Made by a program: the position numbers and the translations under genes. 22,387 bases of DNA, from contig JANMDR010000114.1 in assembly GCA_031376425.1 (NCBI GenBank), forward strand, positions 1 through 22,387, read 5' to 3'. Of the stretch, positions 15,538-21,985 are shown piece by piece. Position 1 is the stretch's first letter. Each line of letters opens with the position of its first letter. Origin of the DNA: JANMDR01 sp031376425 (GTDB taxonomy: Bacteria; Pseudomonadota; Gammaproteobacteria; Burkholderiales; Usitatibacteraceae). The notes below the pieces were generated by a model that saw only the letters and a list, made by a program, of their open reading frames with translations, did not search any database and had not been told where the DNA came from.

Positions 15538-15555
15538 ATGACAAAAAGATGAATA
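15538..15555 (-). promoter_or_regulatory. Weak Pho-box-like direct repeat
   Basis: On the minus strand TATTCAT, CTTT, TTGTCAT form two 7-mers repeated every 11 bp, the architecture of a PhoB site (CTGTCAT, 4 bp A/T-rich, CTGTCAT). The 7-mers match the consensus at 4/7 and 6/7. It is about 71 bp before the Mpo1-like ATG and 226 bp before the PHP-glycosyltransferase. Chance occurrence cannot be excluded. Confidence 0.25.
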
Positions 15556-15693
15556 TCGCCATCCTAGCGATGTCGTCAAATCGTAACGCAACTGACACGA
15601 GAAGGTAATTTGAACGTGGTTTACTACGCCTGCAAAAACGCCCCACTGCGCATCCGCGCGCTTTTGGGCACTTCTAAAAATTCAATTTTCCAA

Positions 15694-15734
15694 GCTAGGC
15701 TACGCGCAAGCAAAAAATTGCGGCAACGCCTAGC
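15694..15734 (+). promoter_or_regulatory. Bipartite stem-loop in the leader of the PHP-glycosyltransferase gene
   Basis: Outer arms GCTAGGC (15694-15700) and GCCTAGC (15728-15734) are perfectly complementary. Inside them CGCAA (15705-15709) pairs with TTGCG (15718-15722) around an A-rich loop. It ends about 46 bp before the ATG. It may be a leader RNA structure or the operator of a dimeric regulator. No T run follows. Confidence 0.4.
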
Positions 15735-15780
15735 AACGAAAAGCGTACTTTAGGAGGTGCCCTTATACAGGAGAAGAGCG

Positions 15781-18459
15781 ATGACAATATCCAACGAAAT
15801 AGGCAGAATAGGCCGTGTAGATTTTCATCTACACTCGTACGCATCAAACGTGACCGACTACTATGCAGCCAATGCGTTCTCGGTTCCTGAATCTTACTCA
15901 GACCCATTAAAGCTGTATAAAACGCTCAAAGCGCGCGGAATGTCCCTGGTAACATTGACGGATCACAATTCCATCGATGGCGTACGCGTCATGCTCGACC
16001 ATGGCCTGCCTGATGTGTTTATCAGTTCTGAGATGACCACCACATTTCCCGAAGACGGTTGCAATATCCACATTACCGTAGCCAATATGACCGAGACGCA
16101 ATTTGCGGAGGTTAATCGTCTACGCGGCAATGTGTATGAAATGGTAGCCTATGTCGATGCGCAAATTGCCTTAGAAACTGCGACCAGCAACAAATTGACC
16201 TACTTCATGACCCACCCGCTCATGAGCACGCAAAATCGTGCCTATGGTCGTGAGGGTGCGCTATCAGTTGCGCACATCGAAAAAGCCATGCTGCTTTGCA
16301 ATTGCATCGAAGCGCGCAACGGCGCTCGTACTCGGGCGCTTAACGACTTAACGTGGCATGTCATTGATAAACTTGATGCGCCCACCATCGAGCGCCTAGC
16401 TAATATTCATAACATCGCACCTAAGGGTGCCACACCATGGCTAAAATCGGTTGTAGGTGGCTCAGATGACCACGCCGGCATCAATCCAGGTCAGACTTGG
16501 ACGGCGTTCGACCTAAGCGGGAAAGTCGTATCGGCCAATGTGCTAGTTGATTCGATCCGTGCACGCACAAGCCGTCCTGATGGTGCACACGGAGGACCCA
16601 CAACTATCGCCCATTCGATACTGAAGCTCGTCTACGAAGGGGGCAAACAGGCGAAGCCGGATGGTGCGAAAAAAGGCTTGCAAGTAGGCGGTGCCGTACA
16701 GTCGTTATTGCACTTGGTATTTGATTCTGACAGCGCGACCCTGTTGGAAAAATTGACATTTCGTGCACGCGTGGTGTTACATCAACTTAAGCAACTGAGC
16801 GGCAACAGCGCGGTGCGCAAACCCTTTGAGGCGGTGTTGGAGGCAGAGGTGTTCTTAATGCTTGAGGACGCCAACTTTCACAAAGAACTGCAAGCTGCCG
16901 CCTCAATGGACGACCGTATTTTTTATGTTGTAAAGACCATTGTCAATCGTATTTTTGCACACTATATTCGCAGCTTACAGCGTAGTGAATCACTCGATTT
17001 AGTCACCGGCATTCGTGAAGCAGTTTCCATGGTGACGTCAAATTTATTTGTGTCGCTGCCCTACCTTGCCGCTTTCATGCAGCAAAGCGCGGATTGCAAA
17101 ATTGCCACTGATGTACGTAGCGCATTTAAAGTGACCGAGCCGCAAAAACTAGTGTTGGTGACGGATACCTATTTTGATGTGAATGGTGTTTCAAACACGA
17201 TAAAACGAATGATTCGCGAAGCCATAAAACGCAATCTTGATTTTACGGTAGTGACCTGTGTGGCAGAAAAAGATCTCGCAAAGCACTTGGCGGATGCGGA
17301 AGTAAAAAGCTTTATTGCGCAGGGACGCTTAAAGCTCTTTACTTCGGTGGCGAACTTAGATTTTCCTGAATACGACGGCTTACAGATTTACTTTCCTCCC
17401 GTATTGGATATGCTCAAATATCTACAAGAATCGGGTTTTACTAAAATGCAAATTAGTACACCCGGTTTAGTAGGCTTAACCGGTTTGATGGCTGCAAAAC
17501 TACTGCAGCTTGAAACAGCAGCAACCTATCACACCAGCATTCCTGAATATGTAGAAAACTACACCAAGGACGTCAGCCTCGAAGCATGGGCATGGAAATA
17601 TATGCTGCTGTTTTACCATGCGGTGGACGAAACACTCGTACCTTCAAAATTCATTGCAAAACTATTGCATAAGCGCGGCTTGCGTAACCGCAATTTGCTT
17701 ATTCTTGACCGCTGGGTCGATGTGGATCGCTTTCATAGCAACAAACGCGTTGCAGACTATTGGCAACCTTATGGTGTTGCGGATGGCGTCGTTAAGTTTG
17801 TTTATGTTGGTCGCGTTGCGATTGAAAAAAATTTACACCTCATGGCGCAAGCGTTTCGCAATATGCAAACACAACTCGCCCCCATGCAATCAGCACACCT
17901 CATTATCATCGGCGACGGACCTTACCGTACGACCTTAGAAGGCCAACTACAGGGCTTGCCGGCCACGTTTACCGGCTATCTGCATGGCAATGAACTGGCA
18001 ATTGCGTTGGCTTCGTGCGACGTAAAAATATTTCCGAGTACCACCGACACTTGGGGCAATGCACCGCTCGAAGCTCAAGCATCCGGTGTGCCGGTTATCG
18101 TCACCGATATTGGTGGCCCTGCCGAGCTAATGGAAGACGGTGACACTGGCATTATGGTGCGCGGTAACGACGTACAAAGCCTACAAGCAGCGATGCTGCA
18201 ACTCATGGATGCACCAACCCGCACTCGCATGGGCATCGCAGCGCGACGCTTTGCAGAAATAAACCGGGTGGATGAACCCTTTACGGCAGTGCTAGATGCT
18301 CAGCTATATCGTAAGCGTCAAAACAAGCAATTACGTAAGCAAAAAAAGCGCGAAGAAGAAGCTCGCGCGTTAAGCGCCGCAAGCGATGCCATGCAATTGC
18401 TACGGCGTGTGCAAATGGCTACGGCGACATCGTTTCCGATTAACGAAGCGGCAGAATGA
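15781..18459 (+). CDS. PHP metallophosphoesterase fused to GT4 glycosyltransferase
   Basis: 892 residues, two enzymes in one chain. Residues 12-245 are a PHP domain with its metal ligands: HLHS (His16, His18), TDHN (Asp61, His62), Glu84, His97, THP (His145), IEARN (Glu177) and GGSDDHAG (Asp229, His231). PHP domains are trinuclear phosphoesterases. Residues 250-450 form a helical linker of unknown fold. Residues 455-840 are a GT-B glycosyltransferase: DTYFDVNGVSNTI (462-474), YHTSIPEY, VYVGRVAIEKNLHLM, IIIGDGPYR, then FPSTTDTWGNAPLEAQASG (751-769). In the last, Asp756 replaces the first Glu of the usual E-x7-E and Glu764 is kept. This GT4 type includes diacylglycerol glycosyltransferases. A basic coiled coil (843-864) ends the chain. 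No signal or membrane helix. ATG at 15781 is chosen because GGAG lies 8 nt upstream; the GTG at 15757 directly abuts its AGGAG. Confidence 0.85.
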   Translation: MTISNEIGRIGRVDFHLHSYASNVTDYYAANAFSVPESYSDPLKLYKTLKARGMSLVTLTDHNSIDGVRVMLDHGLPDVFISSEMTTTFPEDGCNIHITVANMTETQFAEVNRLRGNVYEMVAYVDAQIALETATSNKLTYFMTHPLMSTQNRAYGREGALSVAHIEKAMLLCNCIEARNGARTRALNDLTWHVIDKLDAPTIERLANIHNIAPKGATPWLKSVVGGSDDHAGINPGQTWTAFDLSGKVVSANVLVDSIRARTSRPDGAHGGPTTIAHSILKLVYEGGKQAKPDGAKKGLQVGGAVQSLLHLVFDSDSATLLEKLTFRARVVLHQLKQLSGNSAVRKPFEAVLEAEVFLMLEDANFHKELQAAASMDDRIFYVVKTIVNRIFAHYIRSLQRSESLDLVTGIREAVSMVTSNLFVSLPYLAAFMQQSADCKIATDVRSAFKVTEPQKLVLVTDTYFDVNGVSNTIKRMIREAIKRNLDFTVVTCVAEKDLAKHLADAEVKSFIAQGRLKLFTSVANLDFPEYDGLQIYFPPVLDMLKYLQESGFTKMQISTPGLVGLTGLMAAKLLQLETAATYHTSIPEYVENYTKDVSLEAWAWKYMLLFYHAVDETLVPSKFIAKLLHKRGLRNRNLLILDRWVDVDRFHSNKRVADYWQPYGVADGVVKFVYVGRVAIEKNLHLMAQAFRNMQTQLAPMQSAHLIIIGDGPYRTTLEGQLQGLPATFTGYLHGNELAIALASCDVKIFPSTTDTWGNAPLEAQASGVPVIVTDIGGPAELMEDGDTGIMVRGNDVQSLQAAMLQLMDAPTRTRMGIAARRFAEINRVDEPFTAVLDAQLYRKRQNKQLRKQKKREEEARALSAASDAMQLLRRVQMATATSFPINEAAE

Positions 18460-18534
18460 TGGGTTGAAAATTCAGATCTACAAGATGACTGCAACTTCGC
18501 GCGGGGTAAGACGCTGCTACCGGTCTGCAATGAT

Positions 18535-18936
18535 TCATTTCGAACCCTTCATGAACGGCTTTTGCCCCCACATCTCCACATACAGAGACCGAAGGTTCTC
18601 AGGCATCAGCTCCCAGCCTTCGCGTTTGACCTTGTCGTCTTTGATGTCCCACATGAGAGGTTCCACGTACGCTACATCGATACAACGTTTTGTCGCGTCG
18701 TCACCTCGGCCCAACACGCCGGACAAAAGTATGAGGTGTGCCTTCGCCTTCTCGTAGTCACACGTTCGAATTGCGTCTGTTGTTAAATGGGAAAACTGCT
18801 CCACCCAGATGTAGTGCGCGTTCTCAAATCCATCTCTTTTAACAATGGTATCGATTATAGCGGCCTCCTTTGGGAAGGCACGGCGGATTGACTCAACAAT
18901 TCGCTCGGCAGTTACGTTTTTGGTGTCAAAAGACAT
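18535..18936 (-). CDS. Small DUF7674-like protein, possibly immunity-type
   Basis: 133 residues, soluble, all-helical in appearance, no signal. Visible pattern: FPKEAAIID near the start, YIWVEQFSHLTTDAI, KAKAHLILLSGVLGRGDDATKRCIDVAYVEPL, and the ending LPENLRSLYVEMWG-like helix (here MPENLRSLYVEMWGQKPF). The 'LL..L..RGD..T..CIDV.YVE.L...L..LY.E.WG' layout resembles DUF7674-type proteins, often found in gene cassettes and as putative immunity proteins. No toxin is adjacent. GAGG is 5 nt before the ATG. It is the first of five minus-strand genes in a patch unlike its flanks. Function unknown. Confidence 0.65.
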   Translation of the reverse strand: MSFDTKNVTAERIVESIRRAFPKEAAIIDTIVKRDGFENAHYIWVEQFSHLTTDAIRTCDYEKAKAHLILLSGVLGRGDDATKRCIDVAYVEPLMWDIKDDKVKREGWELMPENLRSLYVEMWGQKPFMKGSK

Positions 18937-19011
18937 GCGGCCTCACTTTTGGGTTAAATTGGGTTAATGAGCACCGCGCCTTTGCAGGATCCAATAGGCA
19001 TACAAGCGCAA

Positions 19012-19443
19012 TTACAGCACAGGGTGCTTGTGAATCGGATCACGGCCGCCCCAACCAAAGCCGTGGACATCTCCTTTTTCATTGATATCGATGTAGGCGT
19101 AGGCATACGTGGCCTCCCTTTCGCTCCTTTTGATGCTCCAGAAGTGCGCTCGGCCCTGATCATCGGTTTGGATGCCTAAATAAGTCAGATCTGAAGCCTT
19201 CAAACCATCATCAGCCCCGACTTCTCCAAACTCCCGACGGAGGTAACGAGGCAGCTCACGTTCATCTTCCTCATGAAGCCCAGTTTTCCCGATCCAAGGT
19301 GCTACCTCTATGAGGTTTTTATCTGCTTCCCACCTTCGATCTACGTCCGCTGACGCTTCCAAATAGGCCGCTTTCCAGAATCGGATGAATCGCCAAGCAA
19401 AGAATCCAATCACTAGTGCGATGGCACCGATTACATAGCCCAT
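19012..19443 (-). CDS. Single-helix membrane-anchored protein, unknown
   Basis: 143 residues. One N-terminal hydrophobic helix (YVIGAIALVIGFFAWRFIRFW, about 3-23) is followed by a hydrophilic, acidic domain. The C-terminal half has LTYLGIQTDDQGRAHFW (87-103), EATYAYAYIDINEKGDVHGFGWGGR (109-133), an alternating pattern suggesting a small beta-sheet domain. I do not recognise the family. GGAG lies 7 nt before the ATG, so the start is good. It lies 75 bp upstream (in transcription order) of the previous gene. The stop-to-start gaps in this patch are too long for a tight operon. Confidence 0.6.
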   Translation of the reverse strand: MGYVIGAIALVIGFFAWRFIRFWKAAYLEASADVDRRWEADKNLIEVAPWIGKTGLHEEDERELPRYLRREFGEVGADDGLKASDLTYLGIQTDDQGRAHFWSIKRSEREATYAYAYIDINEKGDVHGFGWGGRDPIHKHPVL

Positions 19444-19567
19444 TTTGTCGCTCCAACAACGAGACTATCAAAAATGCAATAATATCACGGGCCAAATGAA
19501 CGGAATTGCGCTGCAATGACGAGGGAAGGTCAAACGCAATCTTTCTTCCCTAACAACTGCTTTAGCC

Positions 19568-20245
19568 CTACTGGCCAAGCGCATCCGGCCTAAACGAATT
19601 ATTTGGGTGTAAACCCACGCGATCAACGATAAGGTAGATACCCTCACAGACCAGCAGTGGCAGTAGCCAACTTAACCACAGTAATATCGGGATCATCACC
19701 AACGGTGGCGCAAGTTCCATCACACTCGGAATCTTGAGCAGTGCCCGAAAGGTAATTGGAGAAAGCGTTACGAGGTAATTGCGCACCATCCAGCGCTGGT
19801 GCGACCGTACTCGACCGCTACGGATTGCGATTAATCCCGTCAGGGCTGTCGTTAACCACGCCAGCGCAGTGGCGGCGAACGCCGTCAGAATTGCGAACGG
19901 AGCCGGCGAAGTGGCGATTAGCCCTGTTGCACCCACGCAAGCGATAAGCATAAAGGTCATGTATATCCGGCCCGTCAATCGATGCAGGTGCGGATAGGTT
20001 AGTAGCCACTGGGTCAAAAACTGCACTGGCCCTAAAATGATGGTTATTGTCCCGCCGACCAGATGAGTCCATAGCCAACCGCGACGCGTCCAGAACATGG
20101 TGTAGGCGGCAGGGTCTACCTGATTGTACTTGCCGTAAACGGTCAGTAAGAAGTCTACGCAAATCACTACGAGGGCAAGCAGAGCGATGACGAAGCCGAT
20201 ACGCCATAACAGGCGAGAGCGGCTCAAACGTTGATTTTTCGACAT
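19568..20245 (-). CDS. DUF2306-like multi-pass membrane protein
   Basis: 225 residues from the preferred ATG, with about six hydrophobic helices. Hallmarks: TRRGWLWTHLVGGTITIILGPVQF, HLHRLTGRIYM and RSHQRWMVRNYLVTL. That is a THxxxG helix, an HRxxGR loop and an S-H-x-R-W-M-x-R segment, the conserved histidine/arginine pattern of DUF2306 membrane proteins. That family has no established function. ATG at 20245 has GGAG 9 nt upstream, better than the ATG at 20260, which has none. CCCTAAC at 20266-20272 (GTTAGGG on the coding strand) lies just before the start, like the edge of an integron cassette, but no partner site is clear. Confidence 0.7.
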   Translation of the reverse strand: MSKNQRLSRSRLLWRIGFVIALLALVVICVDFLLTVYGKYNQVDPAAYTMFWTRRGWLWTHLVGGTITIILGPVQFLTQWLLTYPHLHRLTGRIYMTFMLIACVGATGLIATSPAPFAILTAFAATALAWLTTALTGLIAIRSGRVRSHQRWMVRNYLVTLSPITFRALLKIPSVMELAPPLVMIPILLWLSWLLPLLVCEGIYLIVDRVGLHPNNSFRPDALGQ

Positions 20246-20651
20246 GCTGGATAACTCCATTAGCGCCCTAACGTAATGTCTACCGCAAATCTTGCAAAAT
20301 TAAATCGACTTCGCGGTGCACATTCATCCGATACAACCTCAATACGTGTTGCCAAAATTGGCCGAACACGTGATAACTTCACTAATCCCCAGTCATCATG
20401 AACCGAGAACCTCCCAGCTTTCCATCTGGGCAATTAGCATACTATTGCTTGAGCTGGATACATACTGGCTTGAAATCATAGCTTGGGCAACGAGAAAATC
20501 CACCTGTACTGAGTGCCACTTGCCACATACCAGACTCTTGGAATAGTTTCACCAACCCGAGCCGCCTCGTTTGGGAGGGCCCAATTTTCAAGGGAAACGC
20601 AGTGTTACTTTAATAATAGCTGCGCCATACCAAGCAGCCTTGAGTGGGTGC
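20246..20651. other. 400-bp stretch without a convincing gene, rich in inverted repeats
   Basis: Short open frames here have no initiation signals or recognisable protein pattern. The stretch holds an AATGT-CT-ACCGC / GCGGT-GC-ACATT inverted repeat with a 26-nt loop (20275-20324), the hairpin at 20344-20371, and a small CCCAG/CTGGG hairpin (20413-20430). It may be a decayed cassette or a non-coding cassette. Confidence 0.4.
20344..20371. repeat. 28-bp near-perfect palindrome
   Basis: ACGTGTT (20344-20350) and AACACGT (20365-20371) are complementary. Inside them CCAA and TTGG pair around AA, with a short asymmetric bulge. It is not followed by a T run. It could be a regulator site or the stem of a structured RNA or attC-like element. 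Confidence 0.4.
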
Positions 20652-21158
20652 TTAAGCGTCACTCGTTGCCTCGTTTAGCCGCGGGCGTGAATGAACGCCA
20701 GAAAGTACTAAGAACCCAATAAGCCCCGCGCAGACAAGGCCCACCACAGCGAAGCCAAGGGTCGAAACATAGGAGGGCGCGATCCAAGCCCAAGGGATCA
20801 GCGCAACTGCCACCGTGAAGGAGAATACCCATGCACGCCACGCCGCATAAAGCCACCGAACACTGGCAAATCGCAGTACGACGACGATGGGGCCTAGGGC
20901 TGAATACAAAAACTGTGAGGCTGTCATCGCGTACTGTGGAAGCGAGTGAAGACTAGACGCGTTGCGCATTGAGTTCCCGTAGCCTTGAACAGAAAGCACG
21001 ATAAGCACACAGCAACCGATCACGGCAAGCACCAGCCATACGATGCGGAAAACGAGCCTTGGGGCGGGACGCACGGATTCTACGGATTCTCGGACGCCTA
21101 AAGTTTGAGCTACGCCGGAGAAAACGATACGCCAATTGAACGAGAGGTTAGGCGGCAT
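20652..21158 (-). CDS. Four-helix hypothetical membrane protein
   Basis: Up to 168 residues with four hydrophobic stretches (about 34-58, 80-97, 105-127 and 130-152), short loops and a basic/acidic tail. No family recognised. The start is doubtful: the first 20 codons (beginning MPPNLSF) are encoded by the attC-like site at 21096-21153 and look like translated recombination-site DNA. A GTG at 21074, giving 140 residues starting shortly before the first helix, is a reasonable alternative, but neither start has a clear Shine-Dalgarno. The gene begins 6 bp after the stop of the cupin gene, on the same strand. Confidence 0.55.
   Translation of the reverse strand: MPPNLSFNWRIVFSGVAQTLGVRESVESVRPAPRLVFRIVWLVLAVIGCCVLIVLSVQGYGNSMRNASSLHSLPQYAMTASQFLYSALGPIVVVLRFASVRWLYAAWRAWVFSFTVAVALIPWAWIAPSYVSTLGFAVVGLVCAGLIGFLVLSGVHSRPRLNEATSDA
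21096..21153 (-). other. Integron attC-like recombination site, degenerate
   Basis: Read on the minus strand, the 58-bp element begins GCCTAAC (R''), continues with CTCTCGTTCAA as in typical 59-base elements, and ends TCAAAC-TTTAGGC, where a canonical site has TCAAAC/GC-GTTAGGC (R'). Size, outer 7-mers and order fit attC. The R' triplet is TTT in place of GTT, and the inner arms pair poorly, so it is probably inactive. It directly follows the cupin gene stop, where a cassette's attC should be. No integrase gene is in the window. Confidence 0.4.
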
Positions 21159-21164
21159 TCACGA

Positions 21165-21668
21165 CTACGGGGTACGCTGGGCATCTGGTAGGCCGTCATG
21201 GCCACCAAGTTCGCGGCGAGGAACATCGCTCCACCAGTACTGCTCAGGTATGTCCTGCCGCCGCGACGGATTAATGGGATAGAAAATTCTACTGCCAGGC
21301 TTCGGCGCTTCACCACCTACAAGCAACACAACTTCCTGATCGGAGTTATTGATGAAACAGTGCGACATTCCTGTTCCCACTGGGAATGCAGCTAAGTCGC
21401 CAGAGTTCATGCTGTGAACATGGCCGTCAATCCAAGCGTCAACTTTTCCTGAGATGACGTAGACGAATTCTTCCTCGTTCTCCTCGGCGTGGGGCCAAGA
21501 AGAGCGAGTGCCAGGCGGGAGGCGCTGAATATTGATGCCGATCCGCTGCAGACCTGCCTCTTTGCCAATTCGGCGCACCGGCCCCATCAACTCACTACTT
21601 TGCGGATAGACGTGCGTATTCTCTTGGATTTCGCTTGTTGCGAGGATACAGGGTGGACGATTCGACAT
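21165..21668 (-). CDS. Cupin-domain protein
   Basis: 167 residues, single cupin (double-stranded beta-helix). Cupin motif 1 is PHAEENEEEFVYVISGKVDAWIDG (59-82), with His60, Glu62 and Glu66/67 as possible metal ligands (H-x-E in place of H-x-H). Motif 2 is GDLAAFPVGTGMSHCFINNS (90-109), with His103. The C-terminal part (RIFYPINPSRRQDIPEQYWW) is aromatic and conserved-looking. Such proteins range from metal-dependent dioxygenases and isomerases to sensors; no substrate can be named. The Shine-Dalgarno is weak. It is followed by the attC-like site, as a gene cassette would be. Confidence 0.75.
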   Translation of the reverse strand: MSNRPPCILATSEIQENTHVYPQSSELMGPVRRIGKEAGLQRIGINIQRLPPGTRSSWPHAEENEEEFVYVISGKVDAWIDGHVHSMNSGDLAAFPVGTGMSHCFINNSDQEVVLLVGGEAPKPGSRIFYPINPSRRQDIPEQYWWSDVPRRELGGHDGLPDAQRTP

Positions 21669-21985
21669 GGCTATTTCTCACTTTCCGCTGGGAGCACGCG
21701 GTACCGAACACCGCTTAACTCAATTTGGAGCGCACCACGTCCTTAACACGCCCGGCGGTGCCCTTAGACTCCGAATAAAAAGCTGCCTGCGATCAATGGG
21801 TAACGTTTTGGCGCGATAACTTATAAAATCAATCGCACACCACGCTGTCCCACAATCGCATAAATCTCACGTTTCAATCACAGCCAGCCATTAAACTTAG
21901 TCTAGCATCACCTCTTAGACGCCGCAATAAAAAAAGCCCAAAAGCATTCCACTTTTGAGCCGTTTTTTTCACCACGTTAAACCAA
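21669..21985. other. Gap between the acquired patch and the ABC transporter gene
   Basis: 317 bp without a convincing gene. GCTTAACTCAA at 21713-21723 recalls the inner arm of attC sites, but the matching outer 7-mers are missing. The only firm element is the terminator at 21929-21969. The right border of the patch probably lies around 21720-21900; no direct repeat or tRNA end marks it. Confidence 0.4.
21929..21969 (-). terminator. Terminator of the substrate-binding-protein gene
   Basis: GCCCAAAAG (21936-21944) pairs with CTTTTGAGC (21952-21960) with one mismatch. The stem is flanked by an A run (21929-21935) and a T run (21963-21969), so it can stop transcription in both directions. On the minus strand it lies 16 bp beyond the stop at 21986 and ends in TTTTTTTATT. 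Confidence 0.85.

Larger units (their letters stand above)
15468..15780. other. Divergent regulatory gap before the PHP-glycosyltransferase
   Basis: 313 bp with no credible gene. It holds the candidate Pho-type direct repeat at 15538-15555 and, close to the plus-strand gene, the bipartite stem-loop at 15694-15734. I found no clear -35/-10 pair for either direction. Confidence 0.5.

Noticed and set aside
15757..15780. GTG at 15757 as the start of the PHP-glycosyltransferase
   Set aside because: Its AGGAG directly abuts the GTG, while the ATG at 15781 has GGAG at the normal distance.
18945..18970. GGGTTAAATTGGGTTAATG as a cassette boundary between two patch genes
   Set aside because: Fits GTTRRRY loosely but has no complementary partner, and such 7-mers are common by chance.
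21713..21751. Possible second attC around GCTTAACTCAA upstream of the cupin gene
   Set aside because: Only the inner arm resembles attC; no paired R''/R' 7-mers are found within 150 bp.
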